From assembly GCA_017303575.1 (NCBI GenBank), contig JAFLCL010000043.1:1-43361 (forward strand): a DNA stretch of 43,361 bases, written 5' to 3'. Positions 16,128-24,641 of this stretch are shown one piece after another (within the stretch, counting starts at the first letter, position 1; every line of letters starts with the position of its first letter). This stretch comes from Deltaproteobacteria bacterium. GTDB taxonomy: Bacteria; Myxococcota_A; Polyangia; Polyangiales; Sandaracinaceae. The translations under genes were made by a program, and so were the position numbers. Below the pieces are notes generated by a model. It was not told where the DNA came from. It searched no databases and saw only the letters and a list, made by a program, of their open reading frames with translations.

Positions 16128-17678
16128 TCAGCTGCGACGTTTCTTCGAGATCGCGACCGGCGCTCTCTCGATCGCGTCTTCGTCGACGAGGGGGCTGAAG
16201 AAGTTGTCCTTCTTCGTGTACTCGTCCACGCGGAACGCGAACTTGTAGCTGGGCGCCGCGCGCTGGTTGCAGTCGGTGCGCTCGCAGAAGCGACAGCTCG
16301 TGCCCACGGGCACGGCCATCTTCTGGGGATCGACGAAGGGCATGTCATCGGCGTACGCGAGGTGCTTGGCGTCCGACGCGTGGGTGCCGAGGCCGATCGC
16401 GTAGACGGTGCCGCGCGCGAGCGAGCCTGCGATGGGCTCCGCGATCACCTTGGCGAAACAGAAGTAGGTGCGGCCGTCGGGGAACACCGAGTACTGCCGG
16501 TGGATCATGTGCGGCGTGAGGAAGGCCGTGTGCACGACCCACTTCGGGCAGCTGCCCGTGCCGTGCGGAAAGCGCAGGCCCGTCGCCGCGTAGCGCTTGC
16601 TGATGTTGCCGGCGACGTCGACACGCTGGAAGTGGAACGGCACGCCGCTGCGGCGCGGATCGCTGAGGTTGCAGAGGCGGTGCGCGACCGTCTCGTAGCT
16701 CGCGTCGAAGATGCGGCCGAGGTGCTCGACGTCGTAGCGCGTGCGCTGCACGTCGCGGAAGAACGGCTCGTAGGGCAAGAGGATCGCGCCTGCGAGGTAG
16801 CTCGCGAGGTGGATCTTCAAGAGGCGCGGCGTCTCGGCGTGGCGCGTGTTCGCGCTCCTCACGATCGGCTCGTGCAGCTTCTCCTCGTCGAGCAGGCGCA
16901 GGCCCACCGCGTGCGCGAGCTGGAACATGCGACGGTGCTCCGGCAGGTCGTGGCTCAGCGTCAGCGAGCCACCGCGCGGATCGAGCCGACGGATGACGCT
17001 GCCCTCGCCCTCGATCTCCTCGGCGCGCAGCGTGCGCACCTCCACGCCGAGCGTCGCGAGCACGCCGATCAATCCCTCCTCGCGCGGCCGATCGCCCAGA
17101 CGATGCTGGGCACGCAGCGCGTCCGCACGCTCCTCGAGTCCCTCGAACCAATTGCGACGCTCCTCGAGGAAGTCGGTCACCTCGTCGAACGGCGTGTAGT
17201 CGAACGCGAGCGTGCCCGCGCCCTGCCCCTCGCGCTCCTTGCGCGCCATGTCGGTGAGCAGGTGCTCGAGCTGCAAGCGCGAGTTCTTGTAGAGGTTGAA
17301 GAGCGCGGTGATGGTGTTGGCGACTCGCGGCTCGGCACCGAGGCGCGCGAGGTCGTCGCGCGAGAGCGCGAGCGTGCGGAGCAGCGGCTCGTCGAGCAGG
17401 CGCGCGAGACCCTCGTCGAGGTGCACCTCACCCAGGCTCTGCATGAAGTCGTCGAGCTCCACGCCGAACAGCTCGAGCGCGTGCACGAGCAGCGGGAGCT
17501 GCAGCGGCCGCTTGCCCGTCTCGATCAGCGACAAGTAGGCGGGCGACACGCCGAGCTTCGCGGCCACCTCGGCCTGCGGAAGCTCGCGCGCCTGACGCAG
17601 CTCGCGCAGCTTGCGGCCCATCGCTTCGGGGCCGGGCGCCGCTCCGACTTGTAAAGCCGTCATGGGCGCTACATGCAT
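16128..17678 (-). CDS. XRE-type regulator of the ScfR/RamB (short-chain fatty acyl) family
   Basis: 516 residues, family length. Residues ~20-80 are an XRE helix-turn-helix (GRKLRELRQARELPQAEVAA, LGVSPAYLSLIETGKR). The middle carries an ImmA/IrrE-like region where the zinc HExxH is replaced (FQLAHAVGLRLL), as is usual in this regulator group, so no protease activity is expected. The C-terminal DUF2083-type domain has a cysteine cluster (GTGSCPKW and CRFCERTDCNQR). Known members (RamB, MccC-type) sense acyl-CoA and control acetate, propionate and glyoxylate genes. The start is ATG 17678 or 17663. An A/T-rich TAAATA at 17689-17694 (minus strand) is a likely -10. Target genes are not evident here. 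Confidence 0.88.
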   Translation of the reverse strand: MHVAPMTALQVGAAPGPEAMGRKLRELRQARELPQAEVAAKLGVSPAYLSLIETGKRPLQLPLLVHALELFGVELDDFMQSLGEVHLDEGLARLLDEPLLRTLALSRDDLARLGAEPRVANTITALFNLYKNSRLQLEHLLTDMARKEREGQGAGTLAFDYTPFDEVTDFLEERRNWFEGLEERADALRAQHRLGDRPREEGLIGVLATLGVEVRTLRAEEIEGEGSVIRRLDPRGGSLTLSHDLPEHRRMFQLAHAVGLRLLDEEKLHEPIVRSANTRHAETPRLLKIHLASYLAGAILLPYEPFFRDVQRTRYDVEHLGRIFDASYETVAHRLCNLSDPRRSGVPFHFQRVDVAGNISKRYAATGLRFPHGTGSCPKWVVHTAFLTPHMIHRQYSVFPDGRTYFCFAKVIAEPIAGSLARGTVYAIGLGTHASDAKHLAYADDMPFVDPQKMAVPVGTSCRFCERTDCNQRAAPSYKFAFRVDEYTKKDNFFSPLVDEDAIERAPVAISKKRRS

Positions 17679-17757
17679 CGAAGCGAGCTATTTAGCCAGC
17701 ACAGCGGTCACTCGGGCCCTGTCGATCCCTGCCCGCGGAGTAAACGGGTGAAGCACC

Positions 17758-17786
17758 TTGTCGCGGCGGAACGAGGTCTCTAGGCT
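17758..17786 (+). promoter_or_regulatory. Candidate sigma70-type promoter of sodB
   Basis: TTGTCG at 17758-17763 and TAGGCT at 17781-17786 are separated by 17 bases, giving a leader of about 65 bases to the sodB ATG, where GAGG precedes the start. The hexamers are partial matches only. Confidence 0.4.
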
Positions 17787-17858
17787 CGCCGCTCCACGAC
17801 GCGCACCGACGCGCGCGACACGACACGGCCGCACGGCCCTCACGCCATCGAGGTCTCC

Positions 17859-18434
17859 ATGACGTTCACCCTCCCCGAGCTCCCGTACGCCAAGGACGCG
17901 CTCGCGCCGCACCTCTCGGCCGAGACGCTCGAGTTCCACTACGGCAAGCACCACGCGGCCTACGTGAACAACCTCAACAACTTCGCGAAGGACGACCCGT
18001 CGATCGCCGGCAAGTCGTACGAAGACCTCATCCGCACTGCGTCGGGCAAGGTGTTCAACAACGCAGCGCAGGTGTGGAACCACACGTTCTACTGGGAGTC
18101 GATGCGTCCGGGCGGCGGCGGTGAGCCGACGGGCGCGATCAAGGCCGCGATCGAGAAGGACTTCGGCAGCTTCGCTGCGTTCAAGGAGAAGTTCAGCGCG
18201 ACGGCTGCCGGCCACTTCGGCTCGGGCTGGGCGTGGCTCGTGAAGAACGGCGACAAGCTCGAGGTCGTCGACTCGCACGACGCGGGCTGCCCGCTGAAGG
18301 AAGGCAAGACGCCCATCCTCACGTGCGACGTGTGGGAGCACGCGTACTACATCGACTACCGAAACCTCCGCGCGAAGTACATCGAGAGCTGGTGGAACCT
18401 CGTCAACTGGGACCACGCGAACAAGCAGCTCTGA
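17859..18434 (+). CDS. sodB: Superoxide dismutase, iron type
   Basis: 191 residues, close to the size of E. coli SodB. It converts superoxide to hydrogen peroxide and oxygen in the cytoplasm. Metal ligands are His27 (FHYGKHH), His75 (WNHTFYW), Asp157 and His161 (DVWEHAYYIDYRN). Gln71 within FNNAAQVWNH is the position that favours iron over manganese in this family. No signal peptide. GAGGTCTCC precedes the ATG. A strong hairpin follows the stop. Confidence 0.96.
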   Translation: MTFTLPELPYAKDALAPHLSAETLEFHYGKHHAAYVNNLNNFAKDDPSIAGKSYEDLIRTASGKVFNNAAQVWNHTFYWESMRPGGGGEPTGAIKAAIEKDFGSFAAFKEKFSATAAGHFGSGWAWLVKNGDKLEVVDSHDAGCPLKEGKTPILTCDVWEHAYYIDYRNLRAKYIESWWNLVNWDHANKQL

Positions 18435-18440
18435 TGGTCC

Positions 18441-18460
18441 GAGGGTCCGTGCGGACCCTC
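18441..18460 (+). terminator. Hairpin after sodB
   Basis: GAGGGTCC-GTGC-GGACCCTC is a perfect 8-base-pair stem with a 4-base loop, starting six bases after the stop codon. There is no T-run, so it may be an imperfect terminator or an mRNA-stabilising structure. Confidence 0.5.
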
Positions 18461-18523
18461 CCGCAAGCGGAAGTGATCGGCGCGTGCTCGTGAGGGCGCG
18501 CGCCGATTCGCGTTGTCGTCCTG

Positions 18524-18529
18524 TATCGT
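18524..18529 (+). promoter_or_regulatory. Candidate -10 element (TATCGT), leaderless start of the MFS gene
   Basis: TATCGT, preceded by TG, lies 7 bases before the GTG at 18537. No Shine-Dalgarno is present. Confidence 0.4.
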
Positions 18530-18536
18530 CTGCGCC

Positions 18537-19763
18537 GTGAGCCAGAACGACCCCGAGGCGCGCGCCTACCGCCGCAAGCTGCTGATCTTCCTCGGCGTCG
18601 CGACGTTCTTCGAGGGCTTCGATCAGATGGCGCTCGCGCAGCTCCTGCCCTCGGTGCAGCGCGACTTCGAGCTCAGCGAGTGGCACATCGGGGTGCTGGT
18701 CGCGTTCGTGAACGTCGGCACCGTGATCGCGTACTTGCTCGTGCGGCAGGCCGATCGCATCGGCCGCAAGCCGCTCTTGAACATCACGATCCTCGGCTAC
18801 GCGATCACGTCGTTCCTCTCGGGGCTCGCGCCCAACGCGATCGTGTTCGCGGTCCTCCAGCTGCTGTCGCGCATCTTCTTGATCGGCGAGTGGGTGGTCT
18901 CCACCGTCTATGCGGCCGAGGAGTTCCCCGCGAACGAGCGCGGCTTTGCGATCGGTCTCATCAACGCATTCTCGAGCCTCGGCGCCGTGCTCTGTGCGGG
19001 CGTCGTGCCGCTCTTGCTCCACGCGCCCTGGGGCTGGCGCTCGGTCTACTTCGTCGGCACGGTGCCGCTGCTCGTGCTCGCCGTCGCGCGACGCGGCATC
19101 CGCGAGACGTCTCGCTTCGAGGCGATTCCCGCGTCCGAGCGCAAGCCGAGCGCGCTCTTCCGCATCTTCGAGACGCCCTACAAGACGCGCATGCTCCAGC
19201 TCGCGCTCATCTGGGGCCTCACGTACCTCTGCACGCAGACGGCGATCACCTTCTTCAAGTCGCGCGCGGTGGACGAGCTGCACCGCAGCGAGGGCGAGGT
19301 GGGCACGATCATCAGCGTCGCGGCCGTGATCTCCATGCCGCTCGTCTTCTGGGTCGGGCGTCTGTTCGATCGCTACGGCCGCAAGCCCGTCTCGACGTTC
19401 GTGTTCCTCGCGACGGCCATCGGCTGCGTGGGCGCGTACACCACCAACGAGACGTGGATCCTCTACGTGTCCGCCGTGCTCGCCGTGTTCGGCTGCGCCG
19501 CGATCCTCCCTGCGCTCAACGCGTTCAACACCGAGCTCTTCCCCACCGATCTGCGCAGCGACGCGTTCGCGTGGTCGAACAACCTGCTCGGCCGCATCGG
19601 CTACGTGCTCTCACCGCTCGCCGTCGGCGCCGCCGCGCAGGAGTACGGCTGGGGTCCGTCGGTCGCGGTCACGGCGATCGGACCCGTGCTCGCGCTCGGC
19701 CTCATCTGGCGCTGGCTCCCGGAGACGACGGGCAAGGAGCTCGAGGAGACCTCCAAGCTGTGA
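18537..19763 (+). CDS. MFS transporter, sugar/metabolite:H+ symporter type
   Basis: 408 residues with about 12 hydrophobic helices. The signature loop between helices 2 and 3 reads ADRIGRKPLLN, and the repeat in the second half is GRLFDRYGRKPVS, as in the metabolite/H+ symporter subfamily (aromatic acid or sugar-like substrates). The N-terminal helix contains FFEGFDQMALAQLLP, with the conserved acidic pair. The C-terminus ends PETTGKELEE, also typical. The substrate is unknown. The start is GTG 18537 (VSQNDPEARAY); a TTG at 18513 is less likely. It stands alone, between sodB and the convergent sigma operon. Confidence 0.88.
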   Translation: MSQNDPEARAYRRKLLIFLGVATFFEGFDQMALAQLLPSVQRDFELSEWHIGVLVAFVNVGTVIAYLLVRQADRIGRKPLLNITILGYAITSFLSGLAPNAIVFAVLQLLSRIFLIGEWVVSTVYAAEEFPANERGFAIGLINAFSSLGAVLCAGVVPLLLHAPWGWRSVYFVGTVPLLVLAVARRGIRETSRFEAIPASERKPSALFRIFETPYKTRMLQLALIWGLTYLCTQTAITFFKSRAVDELHRSEGEVGTIISVAAVISMPLVFWVGRLFDRYGRKPVSTFVFLATAIGCVGAYTTNETWILYVSAVLAVFGCAAILPALNAFNTELFPTDLRSDAFAWSNNLLGRIGYVLSPLAVGAAAQEYGWGPSVAVTAIGPVLALGLIWRWLPETTGKELEETSKL

Positions 19764-19893
19764 AGCGACGGAAGCACCTCGTCCCCCCGACTTCCGCGCA
19801 CGACGAGGCGTGGACTCGGAGACGCGGACCTCGACGATTCGTCCTCTCTCGCTGAGAGAGCCCCATCGGTGCCCGGTTTCGCGCGCGTCGACC

Positions 19894-20272
19894 TCACGGC
19901 GTCGCGGCGCACCCGCACGCGGCCACTGCGGTGCGCGCTTCGCTGCACGAGGCGCGCGCGATCACAGCGCGGGGCGAGCGAGACGTCGCGGAGCTCCGAC
20001 ACGACCGCGCAGATGCGGTCGGCCGCCTCGCACACGCCCTCCGCCGATCGACAGCGATCGGGGCACGCGCGCGTGTCGTCGCGGGTCTCTTCGACGAGCC
20101 CTTCGATCAGCGCCTCGTCCTCGACGATCCGGTCGGGCACCGAGCGCGCCTGCGGATGCGCCTCCGGCGGCGTCGACGCGCGACCGGCACACCCCGTCGC
20201 GACCAGGACGGCGAGCAGCGACAGCCATGATGCGGTTCCGACACGACGCGCCATCGAGCGAGCATGGCTCAC
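19894..20272 (-). pseudogene. Small Cys-rich lipoprotein, frameshifted near its C-terminus
   Basis: Begins at a GTG sharing GTGA with the stop of the preceding gene. A lipoprotein signal follows (SWLSLLAVLVATGC). The next part has paired cysteines, CPDRCRSAEGVCEAADRICAV. After CDRAR the frame turns into Arg-rich noise and runs on into the MFS gene on the other strand. Adding one CG to the run at 19952-19960 restores ASCSEARTAVAACGCAATP and a stop at 19894-19896, with G/C third positions and three extra cysteines. So either two bases were lost here, or the sequence has an error. The un-repaired frame would end at 19601. Last gene of the sigma operon; function unknown. Confidence 0.7.
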
Positions 20273-20820
20273 GGCGTCGGCTCCTCGCCAGCGAGCAGCG
20301 CCTCGTTGATCTCGATGCTCTGCTCGTGCGCCTCGAGCGCCGCACGCAGCTCGGCGTCCGCGAGCGCTGCGTCGCCCTCCTGGCGGTGCGTCGCCGCGCG
20401 CATCTCGAGCGCACGCCCACGCACCATGTAGAGGCGCGCCTCGAAGTAAGAGCGCTCGGTCACCTCGGCCAGGCCGCGCTCGATCGCCACCTCGGCTCGC
20501 AACACCTCGGCGTCGGCCAAGGCGAGCTCCGCCACGCGACCGTACGCATCGAGGCGGAGCGGCTCGCGCAGCGGATCATCCTCGGAGAGCTCGAGCGACA
20601 AGACACGCTCGGCGCGCGTGATCGCGCCCGCGCGGTCGCCCATGCCCTCGAGCACGTCGGTCTCGTGCATGAGCGCCTGCGCGATGCCGATCGTCGACAA
20701 GCGCTCGGCCGTCGATGGGTTGCGCGCGAGCCGGGGCGCGGGCTCGAAGTCCGCGGACCGACCGCACGCGGAGAGCCCGACCAGGCCGGCCAAGAACAGC
20801 ACTGCGATCCGGATGGTCAT
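20269..20820 (-). CDS. Lipoprotein with TPR-like helices
   Basis: 183 residues. The signal peptide ends with the lipobox LSAC (Cys19). The mature part is almost entirely helical with repeats of the kind ALMHETDVLEGMGDRAGAIT and LADAELRAALEAHEQSIEIN, which resemble tetratricopeptide repeats. It is probably a periplasmic or outer-membrane-bound adaptor. Its ATG overlaps the stop of the anti-sigma-like gene (ATGA) and its stop overlaps the next GTG, so translation is coupled on both sides. Confidence 0.82.
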   Translation of the reverse strand: MTIRIAVLFLAGLVGLSACGRSADFEPAPRLARNPSTAERLSTIGIAQALMHETDVLEGMGDRAGAITRAERVLSLELSEDDPLREPLRLDAYGRVAELALADAEVLRAEVAIERGLAEVTERSYFEARLYMVRGRALEMRAATHRQEGDAALADAELRAALEAHEQSIEINEALLAGEEPTP

Positions 20821-21377
20821 CGCGCTGCCTGCCTTCCCTCACGCGCGATCTGTTCGGCGAGCCAGTCCTCGCTCGCGAGGCGCGCCATGCGATCGAGGCG
20901 ATCACTCGTGCGCTGTCCGTCGGGGAACGGCGCGCTCGGCAGTCCCGTGAGCTCGGGCGGTCCGACCGTCGGGCTCGGGAGATCCGACTCGACGACGTCA
21001 CGCGACGTGAACGGGCTCGCGAGCGCGACGAAGCCGATCACCGCGATCGCGGCGGCGGCGAACGACACGAACGCCACGCGTCGCTGCGCCGTTCGCTTCT
21101 TCGCGAGCCCGGCCTCGACACCACGACGCACGACGTCCGCCGACAAGGGAGGCTGGTCGTGCGTGGTCGCGCGCGCTCGGCGCGCGAGCTCCGCCAGCGA
21201 TCCGCGCGTGGGATCACCCGCGCCATCGAGCTCCGCCGCGAGCGCACGCGCCGCGGCGAGCTCTTCCTCCGTGGGAGGGGCTTCGTCGGAAAAGGGTCCT
21301 TCGTCCTGCATGTGAGCCTCGGGATCAGGAACACGTCGATCGATGGCACGCACCGTCCGCTCGTTGGGATCATCCAT
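20817..21377 (-). CDS. Putative anti-sigma factor, single-pass membrane protein
   Basis: 186 residues. The N-terminal ~95 residues are acidic and helical (PPTEEELAAARALAAELDG), then a basic patch AKKRTAQRR, one membrane helix (~101-121, VAFVSFAAAAIAVIGFVAL) and a C-terminal extracytoplasmic part. No zinc-binding HxxxCxxC is present. Its position immediately after the sigma gene with an 8-base overlap, and its topology, match membrane anti-sigma factors; sequence alone does not prove the role. Regulated proteolysis by an RseP-type protease would be the usual release route (inference). Confidence 0.72.
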   Translation of the reverse strand: MDDPNERTVRAIDRRVPDPEAHMQDEGPFSDEAPPTEEELAAARALAAELDGAGDPTRGSLAELARRARATTHDQPPLSADVVRRGVEAGLAKKRTAQRRVAFVSFAAAAIAVIGFVALASPFTSRDVVESDLPSPTVGPPELTGLPSAPFPDGQRTSDRLDRMARLASEDWLAEQIAREGRQAAR

Positions 21378-21999
21378 CGGGCACCGGCGTCATCCGCGCA
21401 CGCAGCGCCGCGAGCGCGCGGTGGACCAGCACGTCGAGGTTGCCGAGCGTCACGCCCAGCTCGCTCGCGCACTCCTCGCGGCTCTTGTCCTCGAGCACGC
21501 GCAGCTCGATCACCTTGCGATAGCGAGGAGGGATCTCGTTCATCGCGCGGTCGAGCCGAGCGCGCGCCAACGCCTTCTCTTGCGACTCGATCGCGTCCGC
21601 CTCGAGAGAACGCACCGTGGTGGGCGCGAGGGTGCGCACCTCGGCGTCGTAGCGCTCCGCACCGCGGCCGCGCGACTCCAGGCGTCGTGCACGATCGATC
21701 ACGAGGCGCTCCGCGATGGTGCGGAGCCATGGATAGAAGCCCGTCTCGGACCGGTACACGAACGAGGGCAGCCTCTCGACGGCGCGCGCGACGGTCTCAC
21801 GGACGAGATCCTCGGCATCCGCGCGGTGACCGACGCGAGGCAACACGAACCCTGCGAACAGCGGCGGCGCGAAGCGCGCCATGAGCGTGTCGATCGCCGC
21901 GTGATCCCCGCGCTGCGCCGCGCGCACGAGCGCCTCCTCACCGACAGCGCGTTCGTGCGCGGAGGTGACGTCGCTCGCGGGATCGCGCGGCGCGGACAT
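21370..21999 (-). CDS. ECF-type RNA polymerase sigma factor
   Basis: 209 residues. Region 2 is visible in ALVRAAQRGDHAAIDTLMAR and DAEDLVRETVARAVERLPSF, with the -10 recognition part FYPWLRTIAERLVIDRARR. Region 4 has the helix-turn-helix IPPRYRKVIELRVLEDKSRE and CASELGVTLGNLDVLVHRAL. The ATG at 21999 was chosen since it starts at the usual distance from region 2; the frame is open upstream but Gly-rich. TATCC occurs a few bases before the ATG and no Shine-Dalgarno is seen. First gene of a four-gene overlapping operon. Confidence 0.92.
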   Translation of the reverse strand: MSAPRDPASDVTSAHERAVGEEALVRAAQRGDHAAIDTLMARFAPPLFAGFVLPRVGHRADAEDLVRETVARAVERLPSFVYRSETGFYPWLRTIAERLVIDRARRLESRGRGAERYDAEVRTLAPTTVRSLEADAIESQEKALARARLDRAMNEIPPRYRKVIELRVLEDKSREECASELGVTLGNLDVLVHRALAALRARMTPVPDG

Positions 22000-22117
22000 G
22001 CGCGTGGATACCCTGTTTCCCGCGCCTCCGGCGCTCAGTACGGGTGGAGCCGGCAGCTCCCCCCCATTCCCCCCTGCTCGTCCTTCGTCGCCTCGCTCCT
22101 CCATCCTCGCTGCTCCA

Positions 22118-22136
22118 GGGGGAGCTTCGCTCCCCC
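22118..22136 (-). terminator. Strong hairpin after the VWA gene
   Basis: GGGGGAGC-TTC-GCTCCCCC forms an 8-base-pair stem with a three-base loop, about 40 bases past the stop of the VWA gene (22175) and upstream of the sigma gene. There is no T-run. It may separate the two transcription units. Confidence 0.45.
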
Positions 22137-22174
22137 GCCGCAAGGCGCCCCACACGGCATTCGCTCACGCAGCG

Positions 22175-23803
22175 TCACCGCCAGCCCGCGAAACGTGCGC
22201 TTCCTGCGACGGGCGCGCTCGAGGGCAGCGGCCCTCCGATCACGGCGCTCGAGGGCACGGCCGTGACGCCGGGCTGCGTGTGGATCACCTGCGTCGGTGC
22301 GCCCGATCCGATCACGAGCACCGGCGGCGTGGGCTCGGTGATCACGTTCACCGCGTTCGACGCGACCGGCTCGTAGGACGTGGGCTCGTACTGCACGGGC
22401 AGGCGCGCGAGCACACCCGCGTGCGAGCGACGCAGGAGATCGAGCGGCTCCGACAGCGTCGCCGCGCGCGTGGGATCCGCGCTCACGAGCTGGCGCTGCG
22501 CCGCTTCGACGGCGATCAGCGTCGAGCGCAGCCAGCCCTCGGCGGTCGTGACGTCGCCGCGCTCCTCGGCCTGCGCCGCTGCGTGGAGGCCCATCGCGGC
22601 GTAGCCCATCGTCGCGGCGCGGTAGAGGCCAGGCTCGTCGAGGCCCACGATCTCGTAGGTGCCGCTCGCGTCGAAGCCGAACGCAGCGTCGTGCCGCGCG
22701 ACGATCTGCTCCACGCCGTCGAGCGTTCGGAAGCGCACCTCGATCGGCACCGACGACGGCGCGAAGCCGGCCGCGATCTCGACCTCGAAGAGCCCCACGT
22801 AGGCATCGCTCGCGGCGAAGTCGCCGAGGCGCACGCTCGCAGCACGCCCAGCCTCGTCGATCCGTACGCGCTGATCGAACGCGCGCACGAGCCGCGCTCC
22901 TTCGGGGGCGCGCACGTGGAGCTCGACCGAGCGCGCCGACGTCTCGTTCAGCGAGCGAACGTAGGTCGCGAACACGCGCTCCACCTCGGACGGCTGATCG
23001 ACGAAGTGGAACGCCCCGCCGTGATCCTCCGCGATCGCCTCGAGCAGCTCGAAGTCGATCGCCTGACCCACGCCGATCGTCGTGACGGGGATGTGGCGCG
23101 CGAGCAGCGCCGAAGCCGCGTGGAGGATGTCGCTCCGGCCCGTGAGCCCCGAGGTCGCGATGCCATCCGAGAGGAACACCACGCGCGCGTTGTCGCTCCG
23201 TGTGCCGAGCGCCACCGCGACGCCTTCCTGCAAGCCCGCGTGGATGTTGGTGCCGCCGCTCGCGTAGAGCTGATCGATCGCGCCCTGGATCAGGGGACGC
23301 GCGCTCCCGACCGGTGTGAGGGGCAGCGCGAGGTGCGCATCGTCCGAGAACGTGACGAGCGCGATGCGGTCGTTCGGATCGAGCGTCTCGAGCATGCGCG
23401 CGAGCGCGTGGCGCACGGCGGTGATCTTGCCGGCCTCGTTCATCGAGCCCGAGACGTCGATCACGACGACGAGATCCGCCGCCATGCGGACCGTGCGGGG
23501 GAGGCCGCGCAGCGTGACGCCGAGGAGCGCAGTGGCCCCCTCGCGCGGCAGGTGGGGGTTCGCGATGCGCGCATCGACGTACAGCGCGCTCGCATCGGCG
23601 GAGTCGAGCACGGCAGGGGACGCGTCTTCCTGCGCGAAGCGGTTCACGAAGTCCGCCACGCGCACCTCGTGCGACGCCATCGTGCGACCCGACTCCGATG
23701 CCTGTCGGAAGCGCGTGTAGGACGCGTTCGAGCCGGCGCAGGCCACCATCGCCATCCCGAGCAGGCACACCCAGAGACACCCCGTCCATCGTTGCACGCG
23801 CAT
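22175..23803 (-). CDS. VWA-domain lipoprotein
   Basis: 542 residues. Signal peptide with lipobox VAC (MRVQRWTGCLWVCLLGMAMVACAG). A von Willebrand A domain (~105-290) has the metal-binding MIDAS motif DVSGSMN, then the Thr (ASGGTNIH) and Asp (FLSDGIATSG). Upstream lies a short VIT/marR-like segment, and downstream a beta domain (PSEVERVFATYVRSLN..., RVRIDEAGRAASVRLGDF) and a helical segment. The Pro/Val-rich C-terminus ends GSARFAGWR. Such proteins bind protein partners at the envelope; the partner is unknown. The start is supported by GGAGGA (23808-23813), four bases before the ATG. Confidence 0.88.
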   Translation of the reverse strand: MRVQRWTGCLWVCLLGMAMVACAGSNASYTRFRQASESGRTMASHEVRVADFVNRFAQEDASPAVLDSADASALYVDARIANPHLPREGATALLGVTLRGLPRTVRMAADLVVVIDVSGSMNEAGKITAVRHALARMLETLDPNDRIALVTFSDDAHLALPLTPVGSARPLIQGAIDQLYASGGTNIHAGLQEGVAVALGTRSDNARVVFLSDGIATSGLTGRSDILHAASALLARHIPVTTIGVGQAIDFELLEAIAEDHGGAFHFVDQPSEVERVFATYVRSLNETSARSVELHVRAPEGARLVRAFDQRVRIDEAGRAASVRLGDFAASDAYVGLFEVEIAAGFAPSSVPIEVRFRTLDGVEQIVARHDAAFGFDASGTYEIVGLDEPGLYRAATMGYAAMGLHAAAQAEERGDVTTAEGWLRSTLIAVEAAQRQLVSADPTRAATLSEPLDLLRRSHAGVLARLPVQYEPTSYEPVASNAVNVITEPTPPVLVIGSGAPTQVIHTQPGVTAVPSSAVIGGPLPSSAPVAGSARFAGWR

Positions 23804-23807
23804 CACG

Positions 23808-23813
23808 TCCTCC
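23808..23813 (-). promoter_or_regulatory. Shine-Dalgarno (GGAGGA) fixing the start of the VWA gene
   Basis: A near-perfect ribosome binding site, uncommon in this window, lies four bases before the ATG at 23803 and argues against longer versions of the protein beginning at 23986. Confidence 0.6.
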
Positions 23814-23875
23814 GTTTCGGGGGGGAACGCGCGAGCCGGCACGCGCTTACACGCAGCGTGCGAAACGTTGTCTGT

Positions 23876-23881
23876 TACCGT
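23876..23881 (+). promoter_or_regulatory. Candidate -10 element (TACCGT), leaderless start of the phosphatase gene
   Basis: TACCGT lies 7 bases before the GTG at 23889, with no Shine-Dalgarno. Confidence 0.4.
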
Positions 23882-23888
23882 TCGGCCC

Positions 23889-24641
23889 GTGGCTGGACGC
23901 ACCTTCGTGATCGGAGACATCCACGGCGAGCTCGACCAGCTCCGCGCGCTCGTCGCGAAGCTCCCGCTCCTCGACGCCGAGGACACGCTCGTGTTCCTCG
24001 GCGACTACCTCGACCGCGGGCCGCAGTCCGAAGAGGTCGTGCGCGTCGTGCGCCGCTTCGATCGTGACCTCGGGTGCAAGGTGATCCTGCTCCGCGGCAA
24101 CCACGAGGACGCATGGCTGCGCGTCGTCGAGCGCGGCTGGGTCGAGTTCGTGTTCCCGCCCGGCAACGGCTGCCTCGCGACCATGCGCTCGTACACCGAC
24201 GGCCCGCGTGTGACGGAGGACGAGATGCCGCGCGAGGACGAGGTCGTCGCGCTCCACTCCGGCACCTTCTTTCCGCCCGAGATCGTCGCGTGGATGAAGG
24301 AGCTGCCGTTCTGGTACGAGGACGAGCACGCGATCTACGTGCACGCAGGCCTCCTGCGGCGTGACGGCGAGTTCCTGCACCCCAAGGACACCGACCCGAT
24401 GGCGGCGCTCATCTGGACGCGCTCGGACGAGTTCTTCCGCGAGTACCGCGGCAAGCGCGTCGTCGTCGGGCACACGAAGACCGACTACCTCCCGCCCGAG
24501 CTCGACATGCTCACGCCCCACGACCCCGCCGACATCTGGGCCGGCGAGTGCGTCGTCGCGATCGACACGGGCTGCGGCCGCGAGGGCGGCTTCCTCACCT
24601 GCGTCGAGCTGCCCTCGCTCACGGTCTACGAGTCGCGATGA
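23889..24641 (+). CDS. PPP-family metallophosphatase (Ser/Thr protein phosphatase or diadenosine tetraphosphatase type)
   Basis: 250 residues. All core motifs of the two-metal calcineurin-like fold are present in order: GDIHG (residues 9-13), GDYLDRG, RGNHE, YVHAG and VVGHTKT. It is therefore a cytosolic hydrolase of phosphoproteins or nucleotide polyphosphates. Bacterial PPP enzymes of this size include PrpA/PrpE-like phosphatases and ApaH-like proteins; sequence cannot separate these. The GTG start at 23889 gives VAGRTFVIGDIHG, the expected beginning. Its TGA overlaps the next gene's ATG (ATGA). Confidence 0.9.
   Translation: MAGRTFVIGDIHGELDQLRALVAKLPLLDAEDTLVFLGDYLDRGPQSEEVVRVVRRFDRDLGCKVILLRGNHEDAWLRVVERGWVEFVFPPGNGCLATMRSYTDGPRVTEDEMPREDEVVALHSGTFFPPEIVAWMKELPFWYEDEHAIYVHAGLLRRDGEFLHPKDTDPMAALIWTRSDEFFREYRGKRVVVGHTKTDYLPPELDMLTPHDPADIWAGECVVAIDTGCGREGGFLTCVELPSLTVYESR

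Noticed and set aside
16128..17678. Active ImmA/IrrE metalloprotease linked to a mobile element
   Set aside because: The HExxH motif is absent and the C-terminal cysteine domain places it in the ScfR/RamB metabolic regulator group.
22156..23986. Longer N-terminus for the VWA protein starting at 23986
   Set aside because: It would overlap the divergent phosphatase gene; the GGAGGA and signal peptide at 23803 fix the start.
21965..24067. 700-codon + strand open frame opposite the VWA gene
   Set aside because: High G/C content creates long open frames by chance; the minus strand has the signal peptide, MIDAS motif and Shine-Dalgarno.
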